Of a stretch of 64,000 nt of DNA, positions 33,918-42,285 are shown piece by piece. Each line of letters starts with the position of its first letter. Within the stretch, counting starts at the first letter, position 1. Position numbers and translations under genes: made by a program. The stretch is from the NCBI RefSeq assembly GCF_009659625.1, contig NZ_VOIW01000007.1, forward strand, positions 62,001-126,000. Direction: 5' to 3'. This DNA is from Pseudomonas haemolytica. Its GTDB lineage: Bacteria > Pseudomonadota > Gammaproteobacteria > Pseudomonadales > Pseudomonadaceae. The notes under the pieces are model-generated. The model was not told where the DNA came from and did not search any database. It saw only the letters and a program-made list of their open reading frames with translations.

Positions 33918-35081
33918 TTATCTATAAATTCGACGTTTTGGGTCCGCCGGTCCTCGACGCTCGGCGGTATAAGGATCAAATGCGCCTAGATGTTCCAAAT
34001 CGCTGTTTCGATAGACTTCCAGCTCGCCTTTCTTGGAATCCCATTCAAATAGTTTTCTCCTTTTTGCATCTATCCAACGCTCGCGTAAGCCAGCCCCGCC
34101 TAGTCTCGGTGTCAACGGCTTTTGGGGGATCAAACCTGGAAAGCCCGTTATCTCCTCGGTCCTGGGTGCCGGGAAGTAATCATGATCCGGGTTTTTCAAG
34201 CCCTTGCGTGGCTCATTCACCACCACATACAGCGGCCGAACCCCCGACCCCACCGGAAACACCAGAATTAAATCCCGATACTGCGGCGGATAAATCGGGT
34301 TCACCAGAATCTGCGCAGCTTTCTCCGTCGGCGGATAAATCCAGATCACCGGCGCCTGCGGCGCAGCCTCCAATGCCGGTATACCTAAGGTGTCACCTCG
34401 ATCAACGGCGGGCGTCCAGATCAGCTCCACACCCTCATCCAGATCCGCCACGAACTGATCGCCACGGCGTTGAAACTGCACCACATCAATCATCTGCCAC
34501 TCGGCATTGTTACCCGTGTAAAACCCATACCCCGTGAGCGTGCCGTCCTCGCGTTGCTCGATATGCAAACGCATCTGCGACCGCGCCCGCTGCATCGAGC
34601 GCAACTGCTCCTCGCTATAAAGCGCGCTGTCACCCAGCTCCGAAGGCCAAGCCAACGCCACCAACCCAGTCAACAGGCCACCGGCGACGGACCCGACGGC
34701 AGTGGCCGCCTAGTCCAAAACCGCCGAGCGCAACGCCAATTGCCCCAAGCCAGCGGGCAGTGCGCTACCACTGATCTTGCGCAACGCAACCGCGCCTCGA
34801 CTATCCACCTCGCGCCCGCCCAACAGGCTTAAATGGCCGTACTCTTTGATGAGCTCCAACGGGACATACCCGGCCGGGTTGAAGTAATGGGTGATGCCGT
34901 CCGGCAGTTGGCAGGGCTTGATGAAAACGCAGCCGGGAGGTTTGGCTTGCGTAGGAGCTGGAGTAGGGGATGGCTCGAAAAAATCAACAGATGGCGAGTA
35001 CGGCACGCGTGACGGCTGCGGGATAAGGATGCGCTGTATGAGTAGCTCTGCTTCGGTGGGTGGATAAAAGCGTTCTGACAT
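33918..35081 (-). pseudogene. S-type pyocin/colicin E3-like rRNase bacteriocin, interrupted by an amber codon
   Basis: The frame from ATG 35081 (AAGGAAG upstream) to 33918 is one 388-codon gene apart from TAG at codon 124 (34712-34710). Both sides read as one protein: ...LALRSAVLD-stop-AATAVGSVAGGLLTGL... Residues ~135-290 look like the pyocin S translocation domain (GYGFYTGNNAEWQ, then VELIWTPA). The last ~95 residues match the colicin E3 16S-rRNase domain (KRRKLFEWDSKKGELEVYRN, then DPKRRIYR). E3 catalytic Asp510, Glu517 and Arg545 are kept (D348, E355, R383), but His513 is Lys351. It is short for a pyocin, with no separate long receptor domain. Confidence 0.85.
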
Positions 35082-35323
35082 GAGCAGCTCACTTCCTTGT
35101 GCGAGGGAGTGAGGCTACGAGGGGGATTAAGGTACTGATATCGGCTTTGTTCTAGGGCCTGCGTGGGAAAAGTCAGCTTATGGTGGTGACCTCTGGAGTG
35201 TGTGTTTTACCCGGCAGTTACAACCTGCATGTAAGTAGGACTGTTCTGATTTCCATCTGACCTCATCTTTATTTGCAAAGCGTTTGCTACGGTCGCGTGA
35301 AAAATATGCGACGGAAACGCTAA

Positions 35324-35833
35324 ATGCTGACGTTCAACTTCCTGTGGAAAAACCATCCAGAAATCTTCGGACATGCAGCGCCTTGCAGAACCAACGGCGC
35401 CAAGAATTTCAGTGACCAATGCGCTATAAATCTTGGCGTAGCACTGCGCAGATCGGGTGCCGACCTGAGCAGATTGAGAGGTGTGCGCTATTGTTGGCAT
35501 CATCCCAAAAGTGAAGGCCATGTGTTGGCAGCTGAGGAGATGGCCAAGGCTTTAAGCAACGCGAACATCCCCGGTTTGCAGCGCGTAAAGAAGGTAAAAC
35601 CTGAAGATTTCGAAGATGTGTTGGCGGGTCAGCAAGGCATTATCTTTTTCAAAGACTTTTGGCGTCGAGGGAACGAGACGTTTGGCAATCGCAGTGGTGA
35701 CCACATTGACCTTTGGAATGGGCGGCGGTTGACGGATTGGCTGAGCTATCCGCGTATCCAGTTGGGTTTTTCGATTGAGGGGACGTTCTCGGATTACCAC
35801 GAGTCCAGGGAGGTTTGGTTTTGGAAGGTTATA
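35324..35833 (+). CDS. tae4: Tae4-type type VI amidase effector
   Basis: About 170 aa; the stop TGA is at 35834-35836. It matches the Tae4 peptidoglycan amidase family: FSDQCAINLGVALRRSG with catalytic Cys33, GVRYCWHH, GIIFFKDFWRRG, and GDHIDLWNG with His127, followed by Asp138 (the His-Asp spacing of 11 equals that of the characterised Salmonella enzyme). Tae4 enzymes cut the DAP-D-Ala link of acceptor peptide stems after T6SS delivery into a rival's periplasm. No T6SS genes are in the window. Its stop overlaps the next gene by ATGA, the position expected for immunity. Confidence 0.92.
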
Positions 35834-36066
35834 TGAAGGTTTTTAAGGGCGTGGTGTTTGTCGCTTGCGTGGTTGTGGTGGCGGTTGGGGTTTTTAACGG
35901 GATAGTGATGGCGGTTTCTGCGTACTTTGGACCGTTTTATGACGGGGACGCGGAGCAAAATCGGAATTTTGGGATTTGGTTGGTGGGGAATGGGGTTGTG
36001 ATGCTGTTTGCGATGGTGGGGGGAGCGGTTTGGTATCGCAGATATTTACGGAGGGGGCGGGTATGA
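35833..36066 (+). CDS. Two-helix membrane protein, candidate Tae4 immunity
   Basis: 77 aa from ATG at 35833, overlapping the tae4 stop by four bases. Two hydrophobic helices (VFKGVVFVACVVVVAVGVF and GIWLVGNGVVMLFAMVGGAV) are joined by a ~20-residue polar loop (PFYDGDAEQNRNFG), with a basic tail RRYLRRGRV. By the positive-inside rule the loop faces the periplasm, where Tae4 acts. Known Tai4 immunity proteins are instead soluble periplasmic proteins with signal peptides, so this would be a different kind. The coding strand is very G- and T-rich. Immunity role is inferred from position only. Confidence 0.7.
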   Translation: MKVFKGVVFVACVVVVAVGVFNGIVMAVSAYFGPFYDGDAEQNRNFGIWLVGNGVVMLFAMVGGAVWYRRYLRRGRV

Positions 36067-36151
36067 GTTTTCACAGTTGCGAACCAGTGAAGTAAGTTTT
36101 TTCAGCCCCCGCATTTGATGTGGGACATCTGTTGAATTGTGTAAGCAGTAA

Positions 36152-36184
36152 AAAAGACCTTGGAACGGCAAGGTCTTTTTTTAT
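36152..36184. terminator. Bidirectional terminator
   Basis: AAAAAAGACCTTG-gaacgg-CAAGGTCTTTTTTT, between the convergent membrane-protein gene and PH-domain gene, with A- and T-runs on both sides. The same stem GACCTTG/CAAGGTC occurs at 42055-42085. Confidence 0.95.
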
Positions 36185-36191
36185 CCGCCGA

Positions 36192-36563
36192 TCAGCCCAG
36201 CAAATGCTTGGAAATCAACCGTGAGATTTCCACAATCGAGGTCTTCCCAGTGAATTCAAACCTCACCTTCCCCAACGACGAAAAGTAAATCTCCAGCTCT
36301 GAATCCAAGTCAAACGTGCCGGAAGTTTCCACCGAATACGCGACGATATTTTTATACGGCAGCGAGGTGAAGTCCTTCTTGCTGCCGGTAATGCCCTGCA
36401 CGTTCACCGCGATGATGCGCTTGGTGGTGAAGACCACGCCGTCGCGCAAGGCCTTGTAAGCGTCGACCACTTCCTCGCCGTCCAGCAATAGGGCCGATAC
36501 GCGTTCGGCGTATTCGTTGTTTTGTTTGAGCTTGAAGAAGCCTTTGTTGTTGAAGTCGATCAT
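36192..36563 (-). CDS. Bacterial PH-domain protein
   Basis: 123 aa, no signal peptide. Most of it is one bacterial PH domain (bPH_1, YvbH-like): LRDGVVFTTKRIIAVNVQG, KDFTSLPYKNIVAYSVET, then ELEIYFSSLG and a C-terminal helix EISRLISKHLLG. Such proteins are widespread and their ligands unknown. Monocistronic. Confidence 0.88.
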   Translation of the reverse strand: MIDFNNKGFFKLKQNNEYAERVSALLLDGEEVVDAYKALRDGVVFTTKRIIAVNVQGITGSKKDFTSLPYKNIVAYSVETSGTFDLDSELEIYFSSLGKVRFEFTGKTSIVEISRLISKHLLG

Positions 36564-36720
36564 GTGCCTGTCCTGGGTCGGTGGTGTCGCCGGTGTATGA
36601 CGTTTTGCTCGCGGATCTGTATCTAACGCCCCGGCCCTTCAAGGCCCTAGCATGGCGCGTAACACTACAGCGTTGGCGAAGGATTTCACGCTGGCAGAAT
36701 AAAAATCCAGGAGTGAAACG

Positions 36721-37356
36721 ATGCCCGATATGTCCAGCTTGCTTGCCTATGGCCTGATTTCACTTGGCATGGTGCTGACGCCCGGGCCGAATATGATTTA
36801 CCTGATTTCCCGCTCGATCTGCCAGGGGCGCACGGCCGGGTTGATCTCCCTGGGCGGGGTGGCGCTGGGGTTTGTGGTGTATATGGTCTGTGCGGCACTG
36901 GGTATCACCGCCGTGGTGATGGCGGTGCCCTTTGCCTACGACGCGTTGCGGCTCGGCGGCGCGCTGTATCTGGCGTATCTGGCCTGGCAGGCGGTCAGGC
37001 CGGGTGGACGGTCGCCGTTCCAAGTGCGGGATTTGCCCAAGGACAGCCCACGCAAGCTGTTCACCATGGGCTTAGTCACCAACCTGCTCAACCCCAAGGT
37101 GGCAGTGATGTATTTGTCGTTGCTGCCCCAATTCATCGACCCGAACGGTCATGGCAGTGTGTTGATGCAATCCCTGGTGCTGGGCTTCACGCAGATTTTT
37201 ATCAGCGTGAGCGTCAACGCGGTGATTGCCTGCATGGCGGGTTCCATCGCAGTGTTCTTCGTCACCCGGCCGAGTTGGCAGGTGGTGCAGCGATGGGTGA
37301 TGGGGTCGGTGTTGATGGGGTTGGCGGTGCGTATGGTGGTGGAGGGGCGGCGGTAA
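36721..37356 (+). CDS. LysE/RhtB-family exporter
   Basis: 211 aa with six membrane helices. The N-terminal GMVLTPGPNMIYLISRS is the RhtB/LysE signature and LVTNLLNPKVAVMYLSLLPQF the second conserved block. Exports amino acids or derivatives; the exact substrate is not visible. ATG at 36721 has AGGAG upstream. Confidence 0.92.
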   Translation: MPDMSSLLAYGLISLGMVLTPGPNMIYLISRSICQGRTAGLISLGGVALGFVVYMVCAALGITAVVMAVPFAYDALRLGGALYLAYLAWQAVRPGGRSPFQVRDLPKDSPRKLFTMGLVTNLLNPKVAVMYLSLLPQFIDPNGHGSVLMQSLVLGFTQIFISVSVNAVIACMAGSIAVFFVTRPSWQVVQRWVMGSVLMGLAVRMVVEGRR

Positions 37357-37363
37357 GTCCGCG

Positions 37364-37693
37364 TTACAGGATGGCGTTGAGGTAATCCTTCAGGTTGGTC
37401 AGCGGCCCGCGCAGTTCATCCAACTGAGCAGCGTTTTGCACGTCACTCGCCAACCGTTGCAGCTCGCGGCCCATCACCGTATCGGCCCCGCCCAATGCCT
37501 CAAGTGCTTGATCGACACATTCCGCGAGTTTGGATTGAATAACGGCCAAATCCCGCTGCCGCACCAATAACCCAAATACTTCCCGCTCATACCCATCCAT
37601 CACCGGATCATCCCGCAGAACCGGGCTGCCGCCGTCCGTCTCGTGCGCGAGTTTTAATGCAAAGAGCGCAACCGCTTCCAGCGTCAATTCCAT
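37364..37693 (-). CDS. Hypothetical protein, 109 aa
   Basis: Helical acidic protein starting MELTLEAVALFALKLAHETD, with GAGG ten bases before the ATG. No recognised domain, no signal peptide or membrane helix. Upstream in-frame codons extend to 37864 but have no ribosome site. Convergent with the LysE gene, 7 bases between stops. Confidence 0.7.
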   Translation of the reverse strand: MELTLEAVALFALKLAHETDGGSPVLRDDPVMDGYEREVFGLLVRQRDLAVIQSKLAECVDQALEALGGADTVMGRELQRLASDVQNAAQLDELRGPLTNLKDYLNAIL

Positions 37694-37880
37694 TGTTACG
37701 GTGCCTCTGTTTTTTGGGGGGAGGGCGATCATCACCGTTCTGTGGTCGAAAAAAAAGACCCGGGTGCAGGTGTAGGCTACAAGGCTGGATAGGGCCGGCG
37801 GCATTGATATTGGCGCAGTCTCGGAAAGACAGGGATAAACGCATTCTTTACTTGATGGCTGCAACTCGCCGATACTAGGA

Positions 37881-37895
37881 TGAGATAAGTTCTCA
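37881..37895. promoter_or_regulatory. Candidate Fur box ahead of the ECF sigma gene
   Basis: TGAGA-TAAGT-TCTCA, a perfect 5-bp-arm dyad close to the Fur 7-1-7 form TGATAAT-N-ATTATCA. It ends two bases before the ATG at 37897, so it would be an operator if translation starts at GTG 37927. Confidence 0.5.
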
Positions 37896-37926
37896 AATGC
37901 ATCTATCTATCAGGCCGAGGCTTTCC

Positions 37927-38442
37927 GTGTCGTCGTCATCCACTCCCCCAGTGCCTCACGTCGATGTTCGCACCTTGTATGTCAATCATCACGCGTGGCT
38001 GCTGGGTTGGTTGCGCAAGCGAATGCGCCATGGCGACCACGCTGCCGACCTGGCCCACGATATCTTTGTGCAGATCCTCGGCAAGCCGGAACAACTGCAG
38101 GAACTGCGGCAGCCACGTGCCTGGTTGAGTACCGTGGCGCGTGGCGTATTGGTTGATCGGGTTCGCAGGCAGCGGATCGAACGGGCTTACCTGCAAGCCA
38201 TTGCGCATCTTCCGGAAGCCGAGGTGCCATCGCCCGAGTCGCAATTGATTTTATTGGAAACCCTGTCTCGCGTGGATGCATTGCTTAATGGCCTGCCTGC
38301 CAAGGTGCGCATGGCTTTCCTGATGTCGCGCCTTGACGGCCTCAGCTACAAGGACATCGCCGAGCGCTTGGCTGTCAGCCTAAGCTCGGTGGAGAAGTAC
38401 ATGGCCAGCGCTATTCGTCATTGCTACCTGGCCCAACGATGA
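37927..38442 (+). CDS. FecI-type ECF sigma factor
   Basis: 171 aa from GTG at 37927 (GAGG six bases upstream); ATG at 37897 is the alternative but falls right after the Fur-like dyad. Region 2 is in LYVNHHAWLLGWLRKRM and ADLAHDIFVQIL, region 4 in LSYKDIAERLAVSLSSVEKY. Group of iron-starvation sigma factors that switch on a TonB-dependent receptor gene after signal from the cell surface. Its stop overlaps the fecR-type ATG by four bases. Confidence 0.93.
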   Translation: MSSSSTPPVPHVDVRTLYVNHHAWLLGWLRKRMRHGDHAADLAHDIFVQILGKPEQLQELRQPRAWLSTVARGVLVDRVRRQRIERAYLQAIAHLPEAEVPSPESQLILLETLSRVDALLNGLPAKVRMAFLMSRLDGLSYKDIAERLAVSLSSVEKYMASAIRHCYLAQR

Positions 38443-39419
38443 GCCTTCACTCTTTGCCCGAACTTCCAGATTCTGTGCTCGACCAGGCCATCAGCTGGCT
38501 GGTTAAAATCGAGTCCGGTGGCTCAAACCCAGGGCTTCTGGAGGCCTGCCAACGCTGGCGCCAAGCCGATGCGCTGCATGAAGCAGCCTGGCAAGCGCTG
38601 CGCCAAAGCGACGCGACCTTCCACGGGTTGGCCGCTCTGCCCGGCACCGTCGCGAGCGATACGCTACAAAACCTGAACAGTGGTCGCCACAGCCGGCGCC
38701 ACGCGATCAAGTTGCTGGGGATGGGGCTGGTGGTCAGTGGTGTGGCCGGTTGGTCGCTGCGTGAAAGCACGTGGGTACCCTGGGGAGCGGACTATGCCAC
38801 CGGGGTCGGCGAGCGACGCCAGTTCATGCTCAATGATGGCACCCGCCTGCAATTGAACACTGCCAGTGTGGTGGACGTTAAATTCACTGCCCGGCACCGA
38901 CTGATCGGACTGCGCCGTGGCGAAATTTTCATCGATACCGGCAAGGACAACGCTGCGCCGGACGGGCGCCGCAGCTTCTGGGTCAGCACCCCGCACGCAC
39001 GTTTGCAGGCCATCGGTACCGCTTTCGCTGTGCGTGACGACCATCAAGGCACGCGAGTGCGTGTCGAGGACGGTGTGGTGGCTATTCATGGTCAAGGCGA
39101 GCAGGTTTTGATCGCTGCCGCTGAAGAATATGTGATCGATGCCAATGGCAGTCACCGTGTCGACGTAAGCAGCATTAACGCCAGTGCGTGGACACGTGGC
39201 CAGTTGGTGGCCAAACGCATGCTGCTGCGCGACCTTGCCGCCGAACTGGCGCGTTATCGTCACGGCTGGCTGCGCTGTGATCCGGATATTGCGCAACTGG
39301 AAGTATCCGGCGTATTCCAGCTTGATGACATTGACCGGGCCCTGAGTGCATTGAGCGATTCGTTGCCCGTACGTCTTGAACGTTTTACCCCGCTCTGGAC
39401 CCGTATCGTTGCCCGTTAA
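38439..39419 (+). CDS. FecR-type anti-sigma/sigma regulator
   Basis: 326 aa from ATG at 38439, overlapping the sigma gene. N-terminal DUF4880-like cytoplasmic domain (DQAISWLVKIESG), a single membrane helix around residues 90-110 preceded by a twin-arginine motif (HSRRHAIKLLGMGL), then the periplasmic FecR domain (GERRQFMLNDGTRLQLNTAS, GLRRGEIFID) and a C-terminal STN-like part. It relays the signal from the receptor's N-terminal domain to the sigma factor. The Tat motif agrees with the known Tat-dependent export of FecR. Confidence 0.93.
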   Translation: MSLHSLPELPDSVLDQAISWLVKIESGGSNPGLLEACQRWRQADALHEAAWQALRQSDATFHGLAALPGTVASDTLQNLNSGRHSRRHAIKLLGMGLVVSGVAGWSLRESTWVPWGADYATGVGERRQFMLNDGTRLQLNTASVVDVKFTARHRLIGLRRGEIFIDTGKDNAAPDGRRSFWVSTPHARLQAIGTAFAVRDDHQGTRVRVEDGVVAIHGQGEQVLIAAAEEYVIDANGSHRVDVSSINASAWTRGQLVAKRMLLRDLAAELARYRHGWLRCDPDIAQLEVSGVFQLDDIDRALSALSDSLPVRLERFTPLWTRIVAR

Positions 39420-39514
39420 ACGCGATGAGAAAAAATCGCAAAACTTTACGGGTTTCTCCGAGCCCTTCGACAGACAGGAAATACATTCAGTCATTCGAAA
39501 GGAACTCAGCGTCC

Positions 39515-41977
39515 ATGTCCTCTGCCTTTACTTTCCCTCAGCCGCTCCAGCGCAGTGCGCTTGCGCTTACCCTGCGTAGTGTTTTGCTGGCCGGTGTGAC
39601 CAGCCTGCCCCTGGCCAGTTTTGCGGTGCAGGCAGAAAACGTCGACAGCCGTCATTACGATTTGGCGGGCGGGCCGCTAGACGACGCGCTCAACCGCTTT
39701 GCCCAGGTTGCCGGTATCAGCCTTCCCTTTGACCCGGCGTTGGTGCAAGGCAAACGCGCACCGGCGCTGCGTGGTGATTATGGCGTACATGAAGGCCTCA
39801 ACCGCCTGCTCGTCGACAGTGGCCTGGCGGCTATTCGGACTGCCAGAGGCAACTATTTGCTGGTCGCGCGCACCCGCGACAGTGAAGCACTCGAATTGGG
39901 CGCTACCACCATCAGCGGCCTGAGCCTCGGGGCAGCCACTGAGAACAGTGGTTCCTACACCACTGGGGTCATGCAGACCGCAACCAAGTTGCCGCTGTCC
40001 CTGCGCGAGACTCCGCAATCCGTGACGGTGATTACGCGCCAGCGCATGGATGATCAGGCCATGCGCAGTCTCGATGATGTCGTCCAGGCCACCCCGGGGC
40101 TGCGAATGTCGGCTGCGCGCCCGGCCAACAGCGAGTTTTTCGCCCGCGGCTTTCCTATCACCAACATTATGTTCGATGGCCTGCCGACCACTTACAACGC
40201 CGACTGGGTCGCCACTGCCGATCTGGCGCCTTACGACCGAGTCGAAGTGGTCCGTGGCGCCACCGGCATGATGCAAGGCGCCGGCAACCCGTCGGCAGCC
40301 ATCAACATGGTGCGCAAGCGTCCCACCAAAGAGTTCCAGGCCAGTATCACCGGCAGTGCCGGCAGTTGGGACAACTATCGCAGTGAGTTGGATGTGTCCG
40401 GCCCGGTTACTGACAGCGGCAGCGTGCGTGGCCGTTTTGTGGGTGCCTACCACGACAAGGACAGCTATCAGGATTACGCAGGGCGTGAGCGCGGCGTGTT
40501 CTACGGCGTTACCGAGTTTGACCTGACCGACAGCACCACCCTGACCGTGGGTGCATCCGATCAGAACGACAATAACAACATCAACTGGGGCGGCTTACCG
40601 GTGAACCCGAACGGTAGCCACATGGGCTTCTCCCGTTCCAAATCGTTCGGCTACAGCTGGTCGCACCAGGACATCGACAACAAAACGCTCTTTGTCGAGC
40701 TCGACCAGCGTTTCGACAACGACTGGCGTCTGCATTTGGGGGCCTCGAAAAACTGGTCTGACTTCAAGTTGGTGGGGGCGGTTCTGGAACGTAACAATGA
40801 CGCGACCTACCGGCAAAGAGTGTTCAACCAAGGGCGTGACTACGACCAGTCCACCTATGATTTCTTCGCCAGCGGCCCCTTCGCTCTGATGGGGCGTCAG
40901 CATGAGCTGGTAGTCGGCGCCAGCAAGCGCGAACTCAAGACCGAGGCCGTGGGTGGCACGACCTTCATCAATAATATCGACATCAACCATTTCAACCCGA
41001 ATACGCCCAGGCCGTTCGTTCCAGATATCTACTCCATCAACGACAAGGTCGATCAAGAGGGCCTATACGTCACCACGCGCTGGGATCTCGCCGACCCGCT
41101 GAAAGTCATTCTCGGCGCGCGCCTGGACTGGTACGACTCGACCTCGATTTATAATCAGACCAACGACCAGTACTACACCTCGGGCAAAACCAAGGAAACC
41201 CGTCACCTCACCCGCTATGCCGGCCTCATCTATGACCTGGACGACAACCACTCTGTCTATGCCAGCTACACCGACATCTTCCAGCCCCAGAGCGAAAAGA
41301 ACAGCGACGGGGCCGGGATCAAGCCCATCACCGGCGAAAATTACGAAGTGGGTATCAAGGGCGAATACTTCGGCGGCGCGCTGAACGCCAGTGCTTCGCT
41401 GTTCCAGATCGACCAACTGAACCGCGCGGCGGAAGTGGCGGACGCCAGCACCTGCCGGGTTATCCCTGTCGGCGCCTATGGCTGTTACGAAGCCGCCGGC
41501 AAAGTTCGCAGCCAGGGTATCGAACTGGAGATCAACGGTGCACTGACGCCAAACTGGCAGGTCGGCGCCGGCTACACCTTCGCCCAGGCCAAGTACAAAA
41601 AGGATGCAGACACTTCCAAGGAAGGCACCCTGTTCGACACTGACGTGCCTCGTCACATGTTCAAGGCCAGCACCACGTACCACCTGCAGGGTGATCTGAA
41701 CAAGCTGCGTGTCGGTGCAAACGTCTACAGCCAGAGCAGTACCTTCAATAAAGGCCGCAACGTGTTTGGCAATTACCATATCGAACAGGAGGCCTATGCG
41801 CTGGTGGGGCTGATGGCTGGCTACCAGGTCAGTAAACACCTGGACACCCAACTGAACATCAACAACCTGTTCGATAAAAAGTATTACCAAGGGGTTGCCA
41901 GTAACTCTACGTGGAGTCCGTACGATGTGTATGGTGACCCGCGTAACTTTACGGTTACGGCGAAGTACACGTTCTGA
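39515..41977 (+). CDS. TonB-dependent siderophore receptor with signalling domain
   Basis: 820 aa from ATG at 39515 (AAAGGA upstream). Signal peptide to about residue 42, then an STN/secretin signalling domain (YDLAGGPLDDALNRFAQVAG), the plug (LPLSLRETPQSVTVITRQ) and a 22-strand barrel ending in YTF with terminal Phe. With the ECF sigma and FecR genes it forms a FecIRA-type surface signalling system for a ferric siderophore. Sequence style resembles ferripyoverdine/hydroxamate receptors, but the ligand is not determinable here. Confidence 0.94.
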   Translation: MSSAFTFPQPLQRSALALTLRSVLLAGVTSLPLASFAVQAENVDSRHYDLAGGPLDDALNRFAQVAGISLPFDPALVQGKRAPALRGDYGVHEGLNRLLVDSGLAAIRTARGNYLLVARTRDSEALELGATTISGLSLGAATENSGSYTTGVMQTATKLPLSLRETPQSVTVITRQRMDDQAMRSLDDVVQATPGLRMSAARPANSEFFARGFPITNIMFDGLPTTYNADWVATADLAPYDRVEVVRGATGMMQGAGNPSAAINMVRKRPTKEFQASITGSAGSWDNYRSELDVSGPVTDSGSVRGRFVGAYHDKDSYQDYAGRERGVFYGVTEFDLTDSTTLTVGASDQNDNNNINWGGLPVNPNGSHMGFSRSKSFGYSWSHQDIDNKTLFVELDQRFDNDWRLHLGASKNWSDFKLVGAVLERNNDATYRQRVFNQGRDYDQSTYDFFASGPFALMGRQHELVVGASKRELKTEAVGGTTFINNIDINHFNPNTPRPFVPDIYSINDKVDQEGLYVTTRWDLADPLKVILGARLDWYDSTSIYNQTNDQYYTSGKTKETRHLTRYAGLIYDLDDNHSVYASYTDIFQPQSEKNSDGAGIKPITGENYEVGIKGEYFGGALNASASLFQIDQLNRAAEVADASTCRVIPVGAYGCYEAAGKVRSQGIELEINGALTPNWQVGAGYTFAQAKYKKDADTSKEGTLFDTDVPRHMFKASTTYHLQGDLNKLRVGANVYSQSSTFNKGRNVFGNYHIEQEAYALVGLMAGYQVSKHLDTQLNINNLFDKKYYQGVASNSTWSPYDVYGDPRNFTVTAKYTF

Positions 41978-42054
41978 TTTGAGGGGGTGGGGCTAGCGCT
42001 ATCAGGCACTTGCCCCGCAGGAGACTTCGTCGGTCGCGCACTTTTCTACAGACG

Positions 42055-42085
42055 AAAAAAAAGACCTTGAATTTCAAGGTCTTTC
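42055..42085. terminator. Bidirectional terminator between the receptor gene and tRNA-Leu
   Basis: GACCTTGAA/TTCAAGGTC stem flanked by a run of eight A on the left and TTTCTTT on the right. Serves the plus-strand receptor gene and the minus-strand tRNA. Confidence 0.92.
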
Positions 42086-42092
42086 TTTAAGA

Positions 42093-42177
42093 TGGTGCCC
42101 CGAGGGAGACTCGAACTCCCACTCCTTTCGAAAACGGATTTTGAATCCGCCGCGTCTACCAATTCCGCCATCAGGGC
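42093..42177 (-). tRNA. tRNA-Leu (anticodon CAA)
   Basis: 85 bases including encoded CCA. Acceptor stem GCCCTGA/TCGGGGC, D arm with GAATTGGTAGACGC, anticodon loop TTCAAAA giving CAA, a long type-II variable arm, and T arm GGGAGTTCGAGTCTCCC. The 5' end is 42177. Perfect consensus promoter upstream and a terminator downstream, so it is a single-gene unit. Confidence 0.97.
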
Positions 42178-42190
42178 TCAATGGCGGCGA

Positions 42191-42219
42191 AGTATAGAGA
42201 TGAGATTACCGTTGGTCAA
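42191..42219 (-). promoter_or_regulatory. Sigma-70 promoter of tRNA-Leu
   Basis: On the minus strand TTGACC (42219-42214), a 17-base spacer, and TATACT (42196-42191). Predicted start about 7 bases before the mature tRNA 5' end. Confidence 0.88.
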
Positions 42220-42285
42220 TCACGTTTCATGGTCAATTTTCACTATTTCCGCTAGACTTCCCGGCCCTGCTAGACGAACCCCATC

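Noticed and set aside
33918..34673. Reading the rear half of the bacteriocin as a separate gene starting at TTG 34673
   Set aside because: No good ribosome site, and the start would fall inside a continuous hydrophobic segment that belongs to the same frame as the upstream part.
35207..35521. 104-codon minus-strand frame over the start of tae4
   Set aside because: The plus strand has the complete Tae4 catalytic pattern; the minus frame is a shadow.
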